Shown: in pieces, positions 35,701-47,800 of the stretch
How positions within the stretch are numbered: position 1 is the stretch's first letter
Layout: the number at the start of each line of letters is the position of its first letter
NCBI RefSeq assembly: GCF_000715075.1
Contig: NC_134081.1
Span: 111,822,289 to 111,886,288 of the forward strand
Source of the DNA: Nicotiana tabacum
Taxonomy: Eukaryota > Streptophyta > Magnoliopsida > Solanales > Solanaceae
Length of the DNA stretch: 64,000 nt
Direction: 5' to 3'
The notes under the pieces: model-generated
Databases searched by the model: none
What the model was told of the DNA's origin: nothing
The model's input: the letters and a program-made list of their open reading frames with translations, nothing else
Translations under genes and position numbers: made by a program

Positions 35701-35985
35701 TGGTAGAGGTGAATTCTACCAAGTTACCTCTATCACACAGTTGTGATACACTGATTAGACTGTATTTAGGCCATCTATCAAGTAGACATTCTCAATAGAT
35801 TGAGAATGAGTCTTACCTACCTTTCCAACCCTAATGATCTCACCTTTCTTCCCATTTCCAAAGGAGACATTACCTCCTTTGAGGTCCTCAAGTGAAAGGA
35901 ACTGGTTCTTGCTTCCTGTCATATTCTTTGAGCAACCACTATCCATGTACCATATTTGGTTGCTCCTCTTCACTTGGACCTGCAA
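32743..35985 (-). pseudogene. D pol: protease, integrase, RT, RNase H
   Basis: On the - strand: protease WYMDSGCSKNMTG (about 35950), then integrase with LWHKRLGHASLSQL (about 35510), the catalytic region MELIHMDLCGPM, IRSDHGTEFEY and QQNGVVERK. RT begins near 34244 ([14 protein letters not shown]) with [11 protein letters not shown]. The VDD-type centre near 33690 falls in a broken stretch. RT continues at 33540-33016, and RNase H ends with DIFTKALSRDHFE and a stop at 32743. Stops and frame changes occur at about 35755, 35540, 34380, 34250, 33720, 33545 and 33010. A 45-bp tandem duplication lies at 35600-35689, between protease and integrase. The integrase frame (385 codons) is the best preserved part. 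Confidence 0.9.
35600..35689. repeat. 45-bp tandem duplication in D pol
   Basis: Two adjacent copies start CACTCTTTTT at 35600 and 35645, run through CCTGCAAAACAATCTTG and end AAGATTAAT. They differ at one base. Forty-five bases are 15 codons, so the repeat itself keeps the frame. Element E lacks the duplication. Confidence 0.85.
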
Positions 35986-35992
35986 AAGGAAA

Positions 35993-37809
35993 TTAGGGGT
36001 TAGACTTAGGAACCCAAACTAGTTTGGGTCCCTTTCTGTAGGCAAAAGAATGAATTATATTCTTTTTAGCCCAACTTGGTAGCCTATTCTTCCATTGAGC
36101 AAATTCTTTGTTCTTTTGGCTTTCCTTTTCTTTTGCATTGCATTCACTTTTATAGTGACCTGTTTTACCATAGTGAGTACAAATCTTGTTCTCAGAAAGT
36201 GTAAGGTACTTGCTTTTGGGATCCCATTTAGGTGGCATATTCCCAAAGCCAAGTCTTCTTCTATTGCTACTATGATATTCCTGTAGCCATGAAAGTGCAT
36301 CGGAGGACCTGTTCCATTTACATGTTCTTTCTAGTTCATGCTTGACTTTGCCTAGATCCTCTTTCAAAATTCTAACCTGCTCATCCTTCTTATACAACTC
36401 ATCTTTTAGTTTACCTACATTTTTTTCTAGAGTGAGTTGTGTTCAATCAGCTGTCTTCTTACTTGTTCCTAATTTCAGTTTTAGGTTTTTAGATCTAAGT
36501 TCTAGGACATTTGATTCAAATTCATGAACCTGGTTCTTTAATGCAGTATTTTCACTTATAGTCTCACTAACCCTAAGTTCCAGGTTCTTACACTTTGCTT
36601 TCAAAATCACACATTCCTTAGACAGTTGTTCATTTTCATTGTTTACATCCTCAGATTCATCAATGAAATCTAGAAGTAATTCAGATAGCCTTTCTTTAGA
36701 CAAAAATTTAATCTTGTCTTTGAGATGAATTACACTTACCTCAGATTCCTCATCAGATTCTCCAATGGCCATAAGTGCTTGTTCATCTCCATCTTCATCA
36801 TCTGAGCTTTCTCCCCAATAACAACCATAGCCTTTGCTGATCCTTTGTTCTTCTTTGGTTGAACCTGTTCCTTCTTCCTATTTCTTCATTCAGCTCTTTC
36901 CTTCTTCCATTCAATTTCCCATTGAGGGCAGTTCTTGATGTGATGATCAGTCTTACCACACTTGTAGCATCCCTCATTAGTTTGCCTTTCAGGAGCTTTT
37001 GGTTTGTTGTAGCTTCCACTTCTTGAAGGACCATTTCCTCTCTTTAGGTACTTCACCTTTGTGATCATAGCAATTTCATCATCTTCTAGATCAGAACCTT
37101 TAGTGATTTTGAGTACCAGGCTCCTTTCCTACTTGGGTACGTCCATATTCATGGTTCGCCTTCTAAGTTCATAAGCAGTGAGATTTCCAATTAGCTCATC
37201 CAAATTAAGAGTGGCAATGTTCTTTGATTCCTGAATGGCAGTGATTTTGCTCTCCCAAGTAACTGGCAGAACCCTTGTCAAAATCTTCTCAACTCTGTCT
37301 TCTTCAGAAATAATCCTTCCAAGAGACTTAAGTTCATTTGTCAGTGTGGTGAACCTTGTATACATCTCTTGAATGGTTTTCCCTTCCTTCATGGTGAAAT
37401 TCTCATATTGAGAATATAGTAGTGTTCCTCTGGACCTCTTCACTTGAGGTGTTCCTTCATGGGCCACTTGCAAAGTGTCCCAGATTTCCTTAGCAGTGGT
37501 ACAACTTTAGATTATACTGTACTAATCTGGACCGAGTCCACAAACAAGCCATTTCTTGGCTTTAGCATTCTTCTCCCATTTTCTCAAGTCGTCAGCAGTG
37601 CAGTCAGCTCTTGTCTTTGCCACCTCTTCTCCTTCAGCATTTATCTTCATGGTAGCCAGTTGGCCATCTGTGACAATGTCCCATAGTTCATAGTCTTCTC
37701 CTATGATGTGATCTCTCATCCTGTTTTTCCACCAAGAGTAATACTAGTCGTTGAAGAGTGGTGGCCTAGAAGTGGATTGCTCTTCCCAGTTTCCAGGTGG
37801 TGCACTCAT
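35993..37809 (-). pseudogene. D gag with two knuckles and a coiled-coil segment
   Basis: The probable start is ATG 37807-37809 (MSAPPGNWEEQ), with a stop ~20 codons in. The frame then reads YYSWWKNRMRDHI and YELWDIV, typical of SIRE gag. The capsid-like UBN2 region runs to about 37130 ([21 protein letters not shown]). A CCHC knuckle, CYKCGKTDHHIKNC, lies near 36970. A Glu/Lys/Leu-rich coiled-coil stretch spans 36443-36772. A second knuckle near 36170 reads CTHYGKTGHYKSEC, with the second Cys replaced by Tyr. Breaks lie at about 37745, 37510, 37130, 36890, 36440 and 36400. Confidence 0.85.
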
Positions 37810-37851
37810 CTTGATCTTTTCCTAAGGTGTTAGCCTCTTCAAGGATAACCT

Positions 37852-37863
37852 GCTCTGATACCA
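37852..37863 (-). promoter_or_regulatory. Primer binding site for initiator tRNA-Met (D)
   Basis: The - strand reads TGGTATCAGAGC two bases inside the right LTR. It matches the 3' end of plant initiator tRNA-Met and fixes the element's orientation. Confidence 0.9.
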
Positions 37864-37865
37864 AC

Positions 37866-38780
37866 TGATGTTTTAACTTCAATACCACATGGCGGGGGGG
37901 GGGGGAGAGGGTAATATGTTTCGCTTAAACTGATTATGGAAGGACATGGTTCTTCTAAGTGTTCCTTAACCTACTATTGCTGAAATAGTAAATGCGAAAA
38001 GTAAAGAACACAAGTATTTTACGTGGAAAACACCTAGCTCAAAAGGTGAAAAAACCACGACCTACTTCTCACTAGGATTTTTCCAAACTCTTCACTAAAT
38101 CACTAAGCCAAAAACTGTATTTACAAAATACTTTTGTAAACCTAGGATTAACTCTAACCCCGTTATGGCAACCAGCCTCTAACTGCTGCGATAACTTCAA
38201 GTTAGCTCTAACTTGAATACTCTGAGTACCTATTACAATTGTCTCTAGAAAAAGCTGAAAGGTACAATATGAAAACACCTACTACAATTGAACTAGAATA
38301 AAAGACAGACACTTGGAACTGATTCTTCTATCTGGTTTATGTAGCTTCAGGTTTGCACACTTGAATCACACACGAATTACTTGCAAAATGCCTTGCTATT
38401 TTGCTCTCAATTCACGTTTAACTTCTGCTTTTGTTCATCGTTGTATAATGAGAACGTCCTGCAATATATAGAGTTAGTAGATGAAGAAATAACTAGAGTT
38501 CTAATGCTACTCTTCCTTGGTGGAAGAGTTCTCGTTGATCTCAATATCTAACTCCTCCCTTATCTTGGATAGTGTTCTCTTTGAGTATGAAGTCCTTCTC
38601 CTTATCAATTATGCAACCTTTTCGATTAGGAGATATCAATTATACCAAGTTAATCTTATCTCCTTCATGTGCATCCCACATGCTTGAATCTGCCTGTGTC
38701 TATGTACACAAGGGATGGACCTGGTTCATGCCTGAGCTTCCTTTGTCAATCTTCAAAACTAACCTTCACTTGGGCCAACA
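37866..38780 (-). repeat. D LTR (5' LTR in element orientation)
   Basis: This 915-bp LTR runs on the + strand from TGATGTTTTAAC to GGGCCAACA. It is closely similar to 28624-29552. The main difference is the G tract near 37893. Confidence 0.9.
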
Positions 38781-38785
38781 TAACT
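38781..38785. repeat. Target site duplication of D, right copy (TAACT)
   Basis: Pairs with TAGCT at 28619-28623. Confidence 0.65.
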
Positions 38786-38910
38786 GAAACACACCACTTT
38801 TGACACATGGCGTGCACCTGTTTTACACATAAAAGAGGCGAGTGAATCTAAAAGTTTTGGATCTGAACCATTATCTAAGTGCCACATTTTCAGCTTTTTT
38901 TATTTTTAAG

Positions 38911-40204
38911 CCTACTGTCAAAGGGTTTAGGTCCTCAAGTATATTGAACAAAATCCAGCTCGATGAATTCCAGACAAGCACTAAAATAGAAGCTTTGGTA
39001 TGCAATTACCTTATACTTTATCATCATATGCTCCTTAGTTTGCTTTTCTTCTTCGCAAACTGAGGGGGTCTGCACAATACAAGTTTGATGTTCATTTCTA
39101 CTTTTATTGAATGTAGAGGGAAGAAATTAGGTTCATGGTTGAAAGAGACGATTCTGTAAAAGGAATAGTTTTTAGCGAGTTCACATCGTTTTTGGACTTG
39201 ATACACTATTCTCTTCAGAAGGTAAGATATAAAGATACTTTTCTCCCTTCCTACTTTCCCCTAGCTCCTTTTTTTCTATCTGTAACAAAAAAATGCTTGT
39301 CTTGTATGTATTTGTAGTCGGGCATCAATTGTGTTCCATTAGTTGGATCCATGTCAATGGCTGAAAGACATGCTGTAGTTACTACATTTACTAAGGATCC
39401 AGAATGCAGGATACTTCTTATAAGCTTGAAAGATGGAGGTGTTACCCTCGATCTTATAGTTGCATCACATGTAAGGGGTCTACTTTCGTACTTTGTGTAC
39501 GCCGTCTCTGGTAACCATTCCAAATTCTAAAAGGCTTGTGCATATCTAGTGTTGCATTCCTATTACTGTTCAGATTATCTGTTGAACAAGAAGATGATAC
39601 ATGTCATGTTAGGTGGCTCATCTCTTGATCTATGCTAGGTTTTCTTGATGGATCCTTGGTGGAATCCTGCAGTGGAGAAGCAAGCCCAAGATAGAATCCA
39701 TCGAATAGGGCAACATAAACCAGTCTGGTGTGTTTTGCATTACATCTACTCTGGATGCCATTAAATGGAGTTGATTGTTGTCTTCCAATTTTGCAGGATT
39801 GTGAGATTTGTAATTGAGGATACAATTGAAGAAACGATCTTAGAGTTACAAGAGAAGAGGAAACTATTTTTTGAAGGGCAAGTACTGTCTTTTTCTTACA
39901 GTCGTTTATATGGTTGCATATGTATTTGACTAAAGGATAAAGCATTTGATGATTTTTCCGCTGAAATTTTGTTATTGACAACCTTTTTGTTGCATTTTTC
40001 TTTCTAGTTCACTTCTTTGATCCTATACTCTCCCTTCTCCGCTTGTTTTCTTTTCAAAAACCATTTTTCCATAACTGTTTGTTTTTCCTCTGACAAACTG
40101 AAATTCCCAAGTTTTTTGATTGCAGGACAGTAGGTGGTTCTTCAGATGCATTGGAAAAGCTAACAAAGTCAGACTTGGATTTCTTGTTTTATCGTCACTT
40201 TTAA
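38911..40204 (+). pseudogene. RAD16-like SNF2 helicase, C-terminal six exons only
   Basis: Exons: 38911-38997, 39117-39221, 39318-39470, 39639-39727, 39797-39877 and 40126-40204, stop TAA at 40202. Together they encode ~197 residues with an open frame and consistent splice phases. The family is plant RAD16/RAD5-type SNF2 ATPases with an inserted RING, which act in nucleotide-excision repair. This part covers the linker after the RING (GFRSSSILNKIQLDEFQTST) and the helicase C lobe: GIVFSEFTSFLDLI, motif V as SLKDGG, and motif [13 protein letters not shown]. All introns are GT-AG except the fifth, which starts GCAAGT. Several near-invariant positions differ from what I recall of the family: LDGSM reads LVGSM, KAGG reads KDGG, and RIVRF reads WIVRF. 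No RING, ATPase lobe or N-terminal exon is found upstream in the window. I judge it a truncated duplicate, probably non-functional. It could be the end of a gene whose other exons lie beyond the elements to the left. Confidence 0.8.
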
Positions 40205-40763
40205 ATGTTTTTTTTTTCTTCAGTTTGGCAAACAAATTCTCATATGCTTGCATAGCTTCTAGTAAAACATTTATACCTAGTGTTCTAACATTTTCCCTTA
40301 GGCTGTCTGGCGTTTGATCTATCCAGAGCGAGTTTATGTTGCTTCTGAATCACAGTGATTAGCTTTATCAATTGTAAATTGTTCTAGTTATTTCCAAAGA
40401 TGGCCTTCCATTTAACCATTTTAACTTCGTGCATGATAAAAAGTGTATCTGAATGCATACCTCAAGGCAAGGTCATGGAAATGTGCATCTCTATTTTCGT
40501 TTGGTGTGTTACTATTACATATACAATGATAGTTTCCAACTTTAGGCCCCTTTCAATTCTTTCGCAAATTTGGTGCAGATAAGCCTATTCTTTGTTAGAA
40601 TCTTCGACTTCTCATCTATTTCTCATACTATAAATAATCGTTACTGACCTTTTCTTGAAACTCCCGGATGAAAGAAAGATTTACATGCAAATGAAGGATG
40701 CGATGCTTGAACCTGTCGTTCAGTAGTCCAACGTGGAAACAACTTATGTATCTGCTAAGGTTT
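40205..40763. other. Host segment after the RAD16-like exons
   Basis: This is the probable 3' untranslated region and intergenic sequence of the RAD16-like fragment. No other coding or RNA feature is seen. Confidence 0.4.
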
Positions 40764-41682
40764 TGATGGAATTCTTGAGTTACTTTCCACCAAAATCTAT
40801 AGAGAACCAAGTTCTCTATCAGTTCCACTAGAACACACACATACACTACAGTAAGTAAATGATAAGAGGATTTTTACGTGGAAAATTCTCAGCTCAACGG
40901 GATTAAAAACTACGACCTACCCTTGTAGGATTTCAACTTCACTACTGAGCAACTTTTAGATTACAACCTCTGCAACCTAGGAACTAACCTCTTAATCCCT
41001 CACTAACTTGTAATATTCTATTACAAGCCACTTTGTAATAACTCTATTACAAAGACTTTACAACTCGACTAACTCTAGCCAAGACTCAAACACAAAGGTT
41101 TAAGGTTTACAAAGGGTTTCCTACAGAATACTTCTAAACAAGCTAAGTGGGAATTACAATTGAAGAACTATTATAAAGTTATAACTCAACTAAGGACATA
41201 CAATGACTTGTTGTGGGGAACTAGTCTGTAGTAGTGTTGTTCTTTGTTCTTGATGCACTTGAGAATTCATTGCTTGATGATCAATGCCCGTGTGATAGCT
41301 TTAATGAATTCTCTAAGTGAACAAGTAATTTGTTTTACCTTCCTTGATGTTAATAATGCATTTGTGACATCACTAGTATGATGTAAGCAAGGTAGGTAAA
41401 AGCCACTCCCCATAAAGTTGATTGTTGTACTGTTTTTGCACTGTAGCATGTACAGGAAGCAGCTTTACAGCTGGGAGCAGTTGACTTGTACAGTCACCTC
41501 AGGAACTGATAGCTATCTGTTCCCTCTGTTGTTTCTTTGACTCTGAAGAATTGAACCATATCCCAAGTTGGAACCTTTTGATCTTAAGGTCTTAAGAATA
41601 TGTAACAGGTTCCTTATCTGGTTCTTGACAGTAAGTTTGTTAGATCATCAAAACATAACATGGATATACATATAGCCTATCA
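40764..41682 (-). repeat. E LTR (3' LTR in element orientation)
   Basis: Homologous to 50224-51112 except for the first ~35 bases. There this copy reads TGATGGAATTCTTGAG and the other TGATAGAATATAAGGG. It ends GCCTATCA, followed by ATTTCCCCCTTTTT, the polypurine tract on the - strand. Confidence 0.88.
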
Positions 41683-42099
41683 ATTTCCCCCTTTTTGATG
41701 ATGACAAACTTATAATTCAAGTTCCCCATAAGAACCAACATTTCCTGAATTCCCCCTTAATCTATTTCCCATCCTGTTCCCCCTGAATTATTTTTCCGCC
41801 TTTTGACATCATAAAAAGATTAGTAATAGCCTTATAGCAGACAAAAGTCTAGCTTGAGTTAACTCATGCCACTTATGTACACACAACATGACTAAAAATA
41901 GAGCATAAAGAGCAAGACATACACAACAAAAATGGAAAAGCGTCCATTAAACAATTTGGATTTGAAAACAAGGAGCAGAGTCAATGTTACTGACAACCAT
42001 CCACAATTCAGAACAATAAAAACAAATACCACAAACATCATAAAAAAAACTAATCATAGGAAAACTAATACTTAAGACTTGACACTGAGGGGACACTGT
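41683..42099 (-). other. E 3' noncoding region with polypurine tract
   Basis: About 420 bp between the third ORF and the LTR. The - strand AAAAAGGGGGAAAT at 41683-41697 is the polypurine tract. Confidence 0.75.
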
Positions 42100-44414
42100 T
42101 TAGGGAGCACTGGAAGGAGAGGTCTTAGAGGCAGAGGCAAGGGTTTGGAGGACGAGATCCATTCGAGCACTCACCGACATTTTCTCATTGAAAAATTTCT
42201 CTTTCAGGTCCTCCGCCTGTTTCTTGAGCTTAGCATTCTCCTTGGTCAGATGGGCAACCTCTTCAGTTTGAGAGATACTAGAACCAGGTACCTCCTGAAG
42301 CTGACTCAACTGACTCTCAAGAATAGCATTCCTTGCTTTTAACTGCCTTATCTCAACAGTAGCACTGTTCTGAGCGTTGATTAACTGAGAAATGGTAGAA
42401 GTGCTTCCAACTCCTCCAGCCCTATCAATGCACTCACATTCTTCCAGAGTGGACTTGGAGAAAGTTTGCTTCTTAGTGCCCACTTTAGCTTGTCCCATAG
42501 GAACCTTAAAGTACTCAAAGACCTTGGTGAGAAGGAACCCATACGGCAGCCCATGGTTACCATCTTTAAAATCTGTCATTTTCTGCATGTGCTCTATCAT
42601 GATCCCAGGCAGGTTGATGGTAGTGAAGTTGTCCAGTGCTTCCATGAGGAACAGGTCTGCACGAGAAGTGATAGATCTTCTCTCAGCACGAGGAAGAAAG
42701 ACCTTTTTCACCATCTCAAATAACAGTTGGAACACTGGAAGGAGGGCCTTCTTCTGTACCCGTTCCCCTTGCTGAATTGCTCTGTTCTTCAGGGTAGCAT
42801 TTCTGAAACTTTGAGAACAAGATCCCTGAACACTAGACAGCCCTTCAGCAGGCACACCTAGAATAGATCTCAACAAAGCAGAGTCCATTACCATGTTAAC
42901 TCCATTCACCAGCACGCAGATGTGATCATCCTCAACTTTGAAGAGGTCGGTATAGAAACTTTGAACTTCCTACTCATACACCTTTGAAGCATCACTTGTG
43001 AACAAATGTATCCACTGTTAGAACTCACAGATCTCAACTAGTTGTCTCATACCAGCCTCCTCCAAGATATCATGGGCAAATGTGCGGCCCCATAGCACCT
43101 TTTGACTTCTTAACCTCTCTTTCCCAGCACTCCTTGGATTACCCACTCTGGCCTTCTTTGAGGAACCAGGTTCCTCATCTGTATCAGCTTTTCTCTTAGC
43201 AGACTTGCAAATATTCTTTTCTTTTTCATCAGACTTCACAGACTTTTCACCCAATTCTTCCATCACCCTGGCAGCAGACTCTTCTACAAACTTATCACCA
43301 GATTCTTTCACCACATTTTCACTAGCGACAGCATCATCAAACTTGTTCAGACTTTCAGCAGACACAGAAGATCCCCTTTTAGGATTGGGGAGACCATGCT
43401 TCTGTGAGCGCTTTCTAGTCAAGGAACCAGGTTCCTCTTCTATTTCATCATTCACATACACAACTGGCACTGTCTTCTCGCTCACAAATTTCCCATCTTT
43501 CACTAATTTTCTTCTCCTTGACTTAGCTTGGATGTTCTTAAGCGTAGACTCAAGAGCCTCCTTCCTTTGCAACCTTGTACTAGGTCGCTTAGGAGTAGAC
43601 TCTTGAGTAACCATTGGTCTATGCCTAGTCAAGTTAGCAATTGGCATGTCATCAGAATCCTTTTCACTTTCCCAAACTACTTCTTCGGAATCAGATCTCA
43701 TCTCAGACACAATCACAGACAAAGGCTCAGCATCGAAATGAGGGGAGGGAGCAGGATCAATACTGACCTGGGGATCTTGAGAGGATCCCTGAGTTGGATC
43801 CTCTGAGGAGGGATCAGATCCCTCAGTTGGTTCCCCAGTAGTATTGTCCTGTGCTGATTGTTAAACAGGCACAAGCCCTCTACCCTCTACCACAGTTTTA
43901 GACTCTTCCCCCTAAGCCTCAGACCCATCCGCACTTCTTTCTATAACAACCCCTTCATTAGCTATAGATAGCATGTTCTCTATTGCTTCTTTCTCTTGTA
44001 CATCCATGAAAAACTCAGTAGAGGAAGGAGTGTTGCCTATGGACACAAGATCAGGAGCAGTCTTTGTTGAGTCAAACTTCTCAGAACTATCAGTCTGATC
44101 TACCTTTGACTCCTTTTTCATAGGCGAACTTGAAATTTCCTGATTTTCTTCTTTGTACTCTGTTCATCCCCTTTTTCCGGCAAAGTAGGAGAAGGGCTCT
44201 AGGCTACAAATCTTTTGGGAGTCGAGATTTTGCGACTCCTGTGAGAAATAGAACTCGAGTAGGTAGGAGAGAAGATGGAATGTGGGGGTGACTCTGTCCT
44301 AGGATTTTGGTTAACAGTGGTGTGGGATGAGGAGTCTAATATCGGTGTTTCAACATGTGAGGATTCAATAGGGATGTCACTTGGAACACTCAAAGTTGTT
44401 TGATTTTCAGCCAT
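42100..44414 (-). pseudogene. E third ORF (envelope-position ORF of the SIRE type), broken
   Basis: Read on the - strand from MAENQTTLSVPSDIP at 44414 to SPSSAP and a stop at 42100. The N-terminal half is acidic and Ser/Glu/Lys-rich with nuclear-signal-like Lys/Arg clusters (KRKADTDEEPGSSKKARVG near 43150). The C-terminal 271 codons (42100-42915) are open and hold the shared domain: ILGVPAEG (about 42850), FLPRAERRS, LFLMEALDNFTTINLPG and GLPYGF (about 42540). A coiled coil follows (IRQLKARNAILESQLSQLQ and ENAKLKKQAEDLKEKF). Breaks occur near 44200, 43910, 43725 and 43010. There is no clear signal peptide. The nuclear-type basic patches and coiled coil argue against a classical membrane envelope. 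Confidence 0.78.
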
Positions 44415-44895
44415 GGTGAGAAGAAGAGAAGGGATTTGGCAGTTTGAAGAGAGGCAGAAGAATGGGGTTTTGAAATTTGATGGGAGGAGTTGTGAAAGTG
44501 ATAGATGTATTTATGATGGATGAGGTACCGGTTAAGAAAGGGCGGCAGTTTTGGTAGTTGGGTCGGTTCTCAATGGGTGAGACGTTTGGGTTCAAAGGAC
44601 GCAAAGAAAATGTAGTTGACATACTGATGATGTGGCACTTGTTTTACCCGTTTAAAATTGTGCATGAGAGAACAAAGAAGCTACTAACCTGTGTCAAGAG
44701 AACCAGGTTCCCTGACAGGTCTTGCAAATGTAAGCTTAACCCCTTTTACCGACATGCACTATATCAGCTGCTCTGTAATCATCATGTGTGTTTACCTGTA
44801 ACGGTATAAAAATAAGTTAGACTTTCCCAGAAAACATTTTTAGCTAATTTTACCTCTACATTTCTTTCATAACCAATTATCGAGGGACCAGGTTC
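44415..44895. other. Spacer between pol and the third ORF of E
   Basis: About 480 bp with no supported gene. It contains short ORFs that match nothing recognisable. Confidence 0.5.
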
Positions 44896-47800
44896 TCAGT
44901 TGTGTTTTATCAACCCCAGTGCTAGACGATTTCTTTCAAAATGTTCTCTGCTCAGAGCTTTGGTGAAGATGTCTACAATCTGATCTTCAGAGCTGCAAAA
45001 CTTCATACATATAAGCCCTTTTCCAACATTGTCTCTGAGGAAGTGATGACGTACATCAATGTGCTTGGTCCTCTTATGTTGGACTGTATTTTGGACATAT
45101 TGAGTGCACTTGTATTGTCGCACAGGAGAGACACACAATCAAATAATACTCCAAAGTCTTCCAACTGTTGTTTGATCCACAGCAATTGAGCATAACAAGA
45201 GGCAGCTGCTACACATTCTGCTTCTGCAGTTGAGAGTGCCATCGAGTTTTGCTTCCTTGTACCCTATGAGATTAGGCAAGAACCCAGGAAATGTGCCATT
45301 CCATACGTGCTTTTCCTGTCCCCCAGATATCCTGCATAATCAGCGTCAGCATACCCAATAAGATCAAAGCTATCACCTGAGGGATAGTAGAGAACCAGGT
45401 CCTATGTTCCTTTGAGATATCTCAATATTCTCTTGGCAGCCTTCAGATGAGATTCCTTTGGATTGGATTGAAACCTTGCACAAAGGCCCACGCTGAACAC
45501 AATATATGGTCTGCTTGCAGTGAGATACAAGAGTGACCCTATGATCCCTCTATACATGGTTTGATTTACAGGAGAACCAGGTTCATTCATGTCTAGACGA
45601 GTAGCTGTGGCAATAGGAGTGTCAATCACTTTTGATGTTTCCATGTCAAACTATTTTAGCAGCTCCTTGATGTACTTCTGCTGACTTATCATTGTTCCTT
45701 TTTGAGATTGCTTCACTTGAAGTCCCAGGAAGAAATTTAATTCTCCCATCATACTCATCTCAAACTCACTCCCCATGAGTTTTGCAAACTCTTCACAAAG
45801 AGAGTCAGTTGTGGCTCCAAAAATGATATCATCAAATATACCTGAACACTGAGCAGGTTCCTCCCTCGTTTCTTTAGAAAAAGAGTGTTGTCAATTTTCC
45901 CTCTTGTAAAGCCATTTTCTAGAAAACACTTTGATAACCTTTCATACCAAGCCCGGGGAGCCTGCTTTAGCCCATACAATGCCTTGTCCAACATGAATAC
46001 ATGCTGAGGATGCTCGTGACACTCAAATCCAAGAGGCTGCTTGACGTAAACTTCTTCTTTCTGGTAGCCATTTAGAAATGCACTTTTGACATCCATTTGG
46101 AATAATGTGAACTCCATATGAGATGCAAAGGCAATAAGAATTCTAATAGCTTCCATTCGAGTAACTGGAGCAAATGTTTCATCATAATCAATCCCTTCTT
46201 CCTGATTGTAGCCTTGAACTACAAGCCTTGCCTTGTTCCTTGTTGTATTTCCAAACTCATCAAGTTTGTTCCTGAATACCCACCTGGTCCCTATGATAGT
46301 TCGATTTGCAGGTTGAGGAACTAGGTACCATACCTTGTTTCTTTCAAATTGATGCAGCTCCTCTTGCATGGCTGTGATCCAGTCTGCATATTTCAACGCT
46401 TCTTTGATATTTTTGGGCTCTATTTGGGAAAGAAAGGCTGAAAAGGCAAGTGAGTTTCTTGCTTTTGATCTGGTTTGAATTCCTGAGTCAAGAGGGGTAA
46501 TTATGTTGCCAAGAGGATGTGAGCTTTTGTGCTTCCAATTTGGTTCCTGAATCTCATTGGTAGAGGACCCAGGTATGTCTGACTGAGGTTCTTGGGCGCT
46601 TCTTACTTCAGCAAGTAGAGTACCTTGGACTGCATCAATAACTCTATTTTCAGCTTCAATTGGTGTGATCAGAGGACCAGGTTCCTCTCCAATAGATGGA
46701 GGTGTACTCGCATCATCTTCAATGGATTCCTTTACATGACTCATCATGTCTGCCTTTCCATTTTCCATGTCAATAACTTTACCTAGAACAGATAAAGGTT
46801 TTCCATCTTGGTCAACACGTCTGTCCTTCTCACACAAGAGGTGAGATTCATCAAAGATTACATGTATACTCTCTTCAACACATGGAGTCCTTTTGTTATA
46901 TACTTTGTAAGCTTTTCTTTGGGATGAGTATCCCAGAAAGATTCCTTCATCACTTTTGGCATCGAAGTTCCAAGAGCTTCCTTTCCATTGTTGAGGACAA
47001 AACATTTACACCCAAAAGTCCTTAGATGTGTCAGCTTAGGCTTCCTTCCATTCAGCAGTTCATATGGAGTCTTGTTCAGAAGGGACCTGATCATGCACAT
47101 GTTCACCAAGTAGCAAGCAGTATTGATAGCTTCTGCCCAAAAATTTCTTGTGATCCCACTATCAATCAACATTGTCCTTGCCATGTCTTCAAAAGTTCTA
47201 TTCTTCCTCTCCGTAACACTATTTTGTTGAGGTGTTCTTGGAGCTAAAATATTGTGAGTGATACCATTTTCAGTACAGAACTCATCAAATTTGGCATTGT
47301 CGAACTCTGTCCCGTGATCAGACCTCAAGCTACATTATTACCCATCTTTACTTGAATCCTTTTGATGAAGGCAACAAACACTTCAAAGGTTTCATACTTG
47401 GTTCTGAGAAACAGAGTCCAGGTGAATCTGGAGTAATCATCAACTATAACGAAGATATATTTCTTTCCTCCCCTGCTTGCCACCCTCATGGATCCACATA
47501 GATCCATGTGAAGAAGATCAAGTGGCCTTGAGGTACTGACTTCCTTCTTAGGCTTGAATGAGGATTTGACTTTCTTGCCTTTTACATATGCATCACACAC
47601 TTTGTGATCCTTGAAACTTGACTTGGGCAGACCACGAACCAGGTCCTTCCTGACCAATTTATTCAGCAACGTGAAGCTTGCATGACCCAGCCTCCTATGC
47701 CATAATTCAGCATCATTATCAATAGCACTTAGACAGTTGAGATCACCATTCTGCATAGACTCAAAATCAGCAACATAGATATTTTTGTATCTTTTTGCTA

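Larger units (their letters stand above)
28624..38780 (-). mobile_element. SIRE-lineage Ty1/copia element 'D'
   Basis: LTRs at 28624-29552 (929 bp) and 37866-38780 (915 bp) flank ~8.3 kb of internal sequence. On the - strand the LTR starts TGTTGGCCC and ends AAACATCA. An initiator-Met primer site lies two bases from the right LTR and a polypurine tract borders the left LTR. The order is gag, protease, integrase, RT, RNase H and an extra ORF before the 3' LTR. Length, layout and extra ORF are typical of the SIRE/Maximus lineage. The flanking TAGCT/TAACT pair is a target duplication with one mismatch. Confidence 0.9.

Noticed and set aside
42392..43806. Long + strand ORFs opposite the third ORF of E (and likewise 30412-31340 and 34412-34671 opposite D)
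   Set aside because: They are antisense shadows of the - strand element proteins. Their composition is biased and they match no family.
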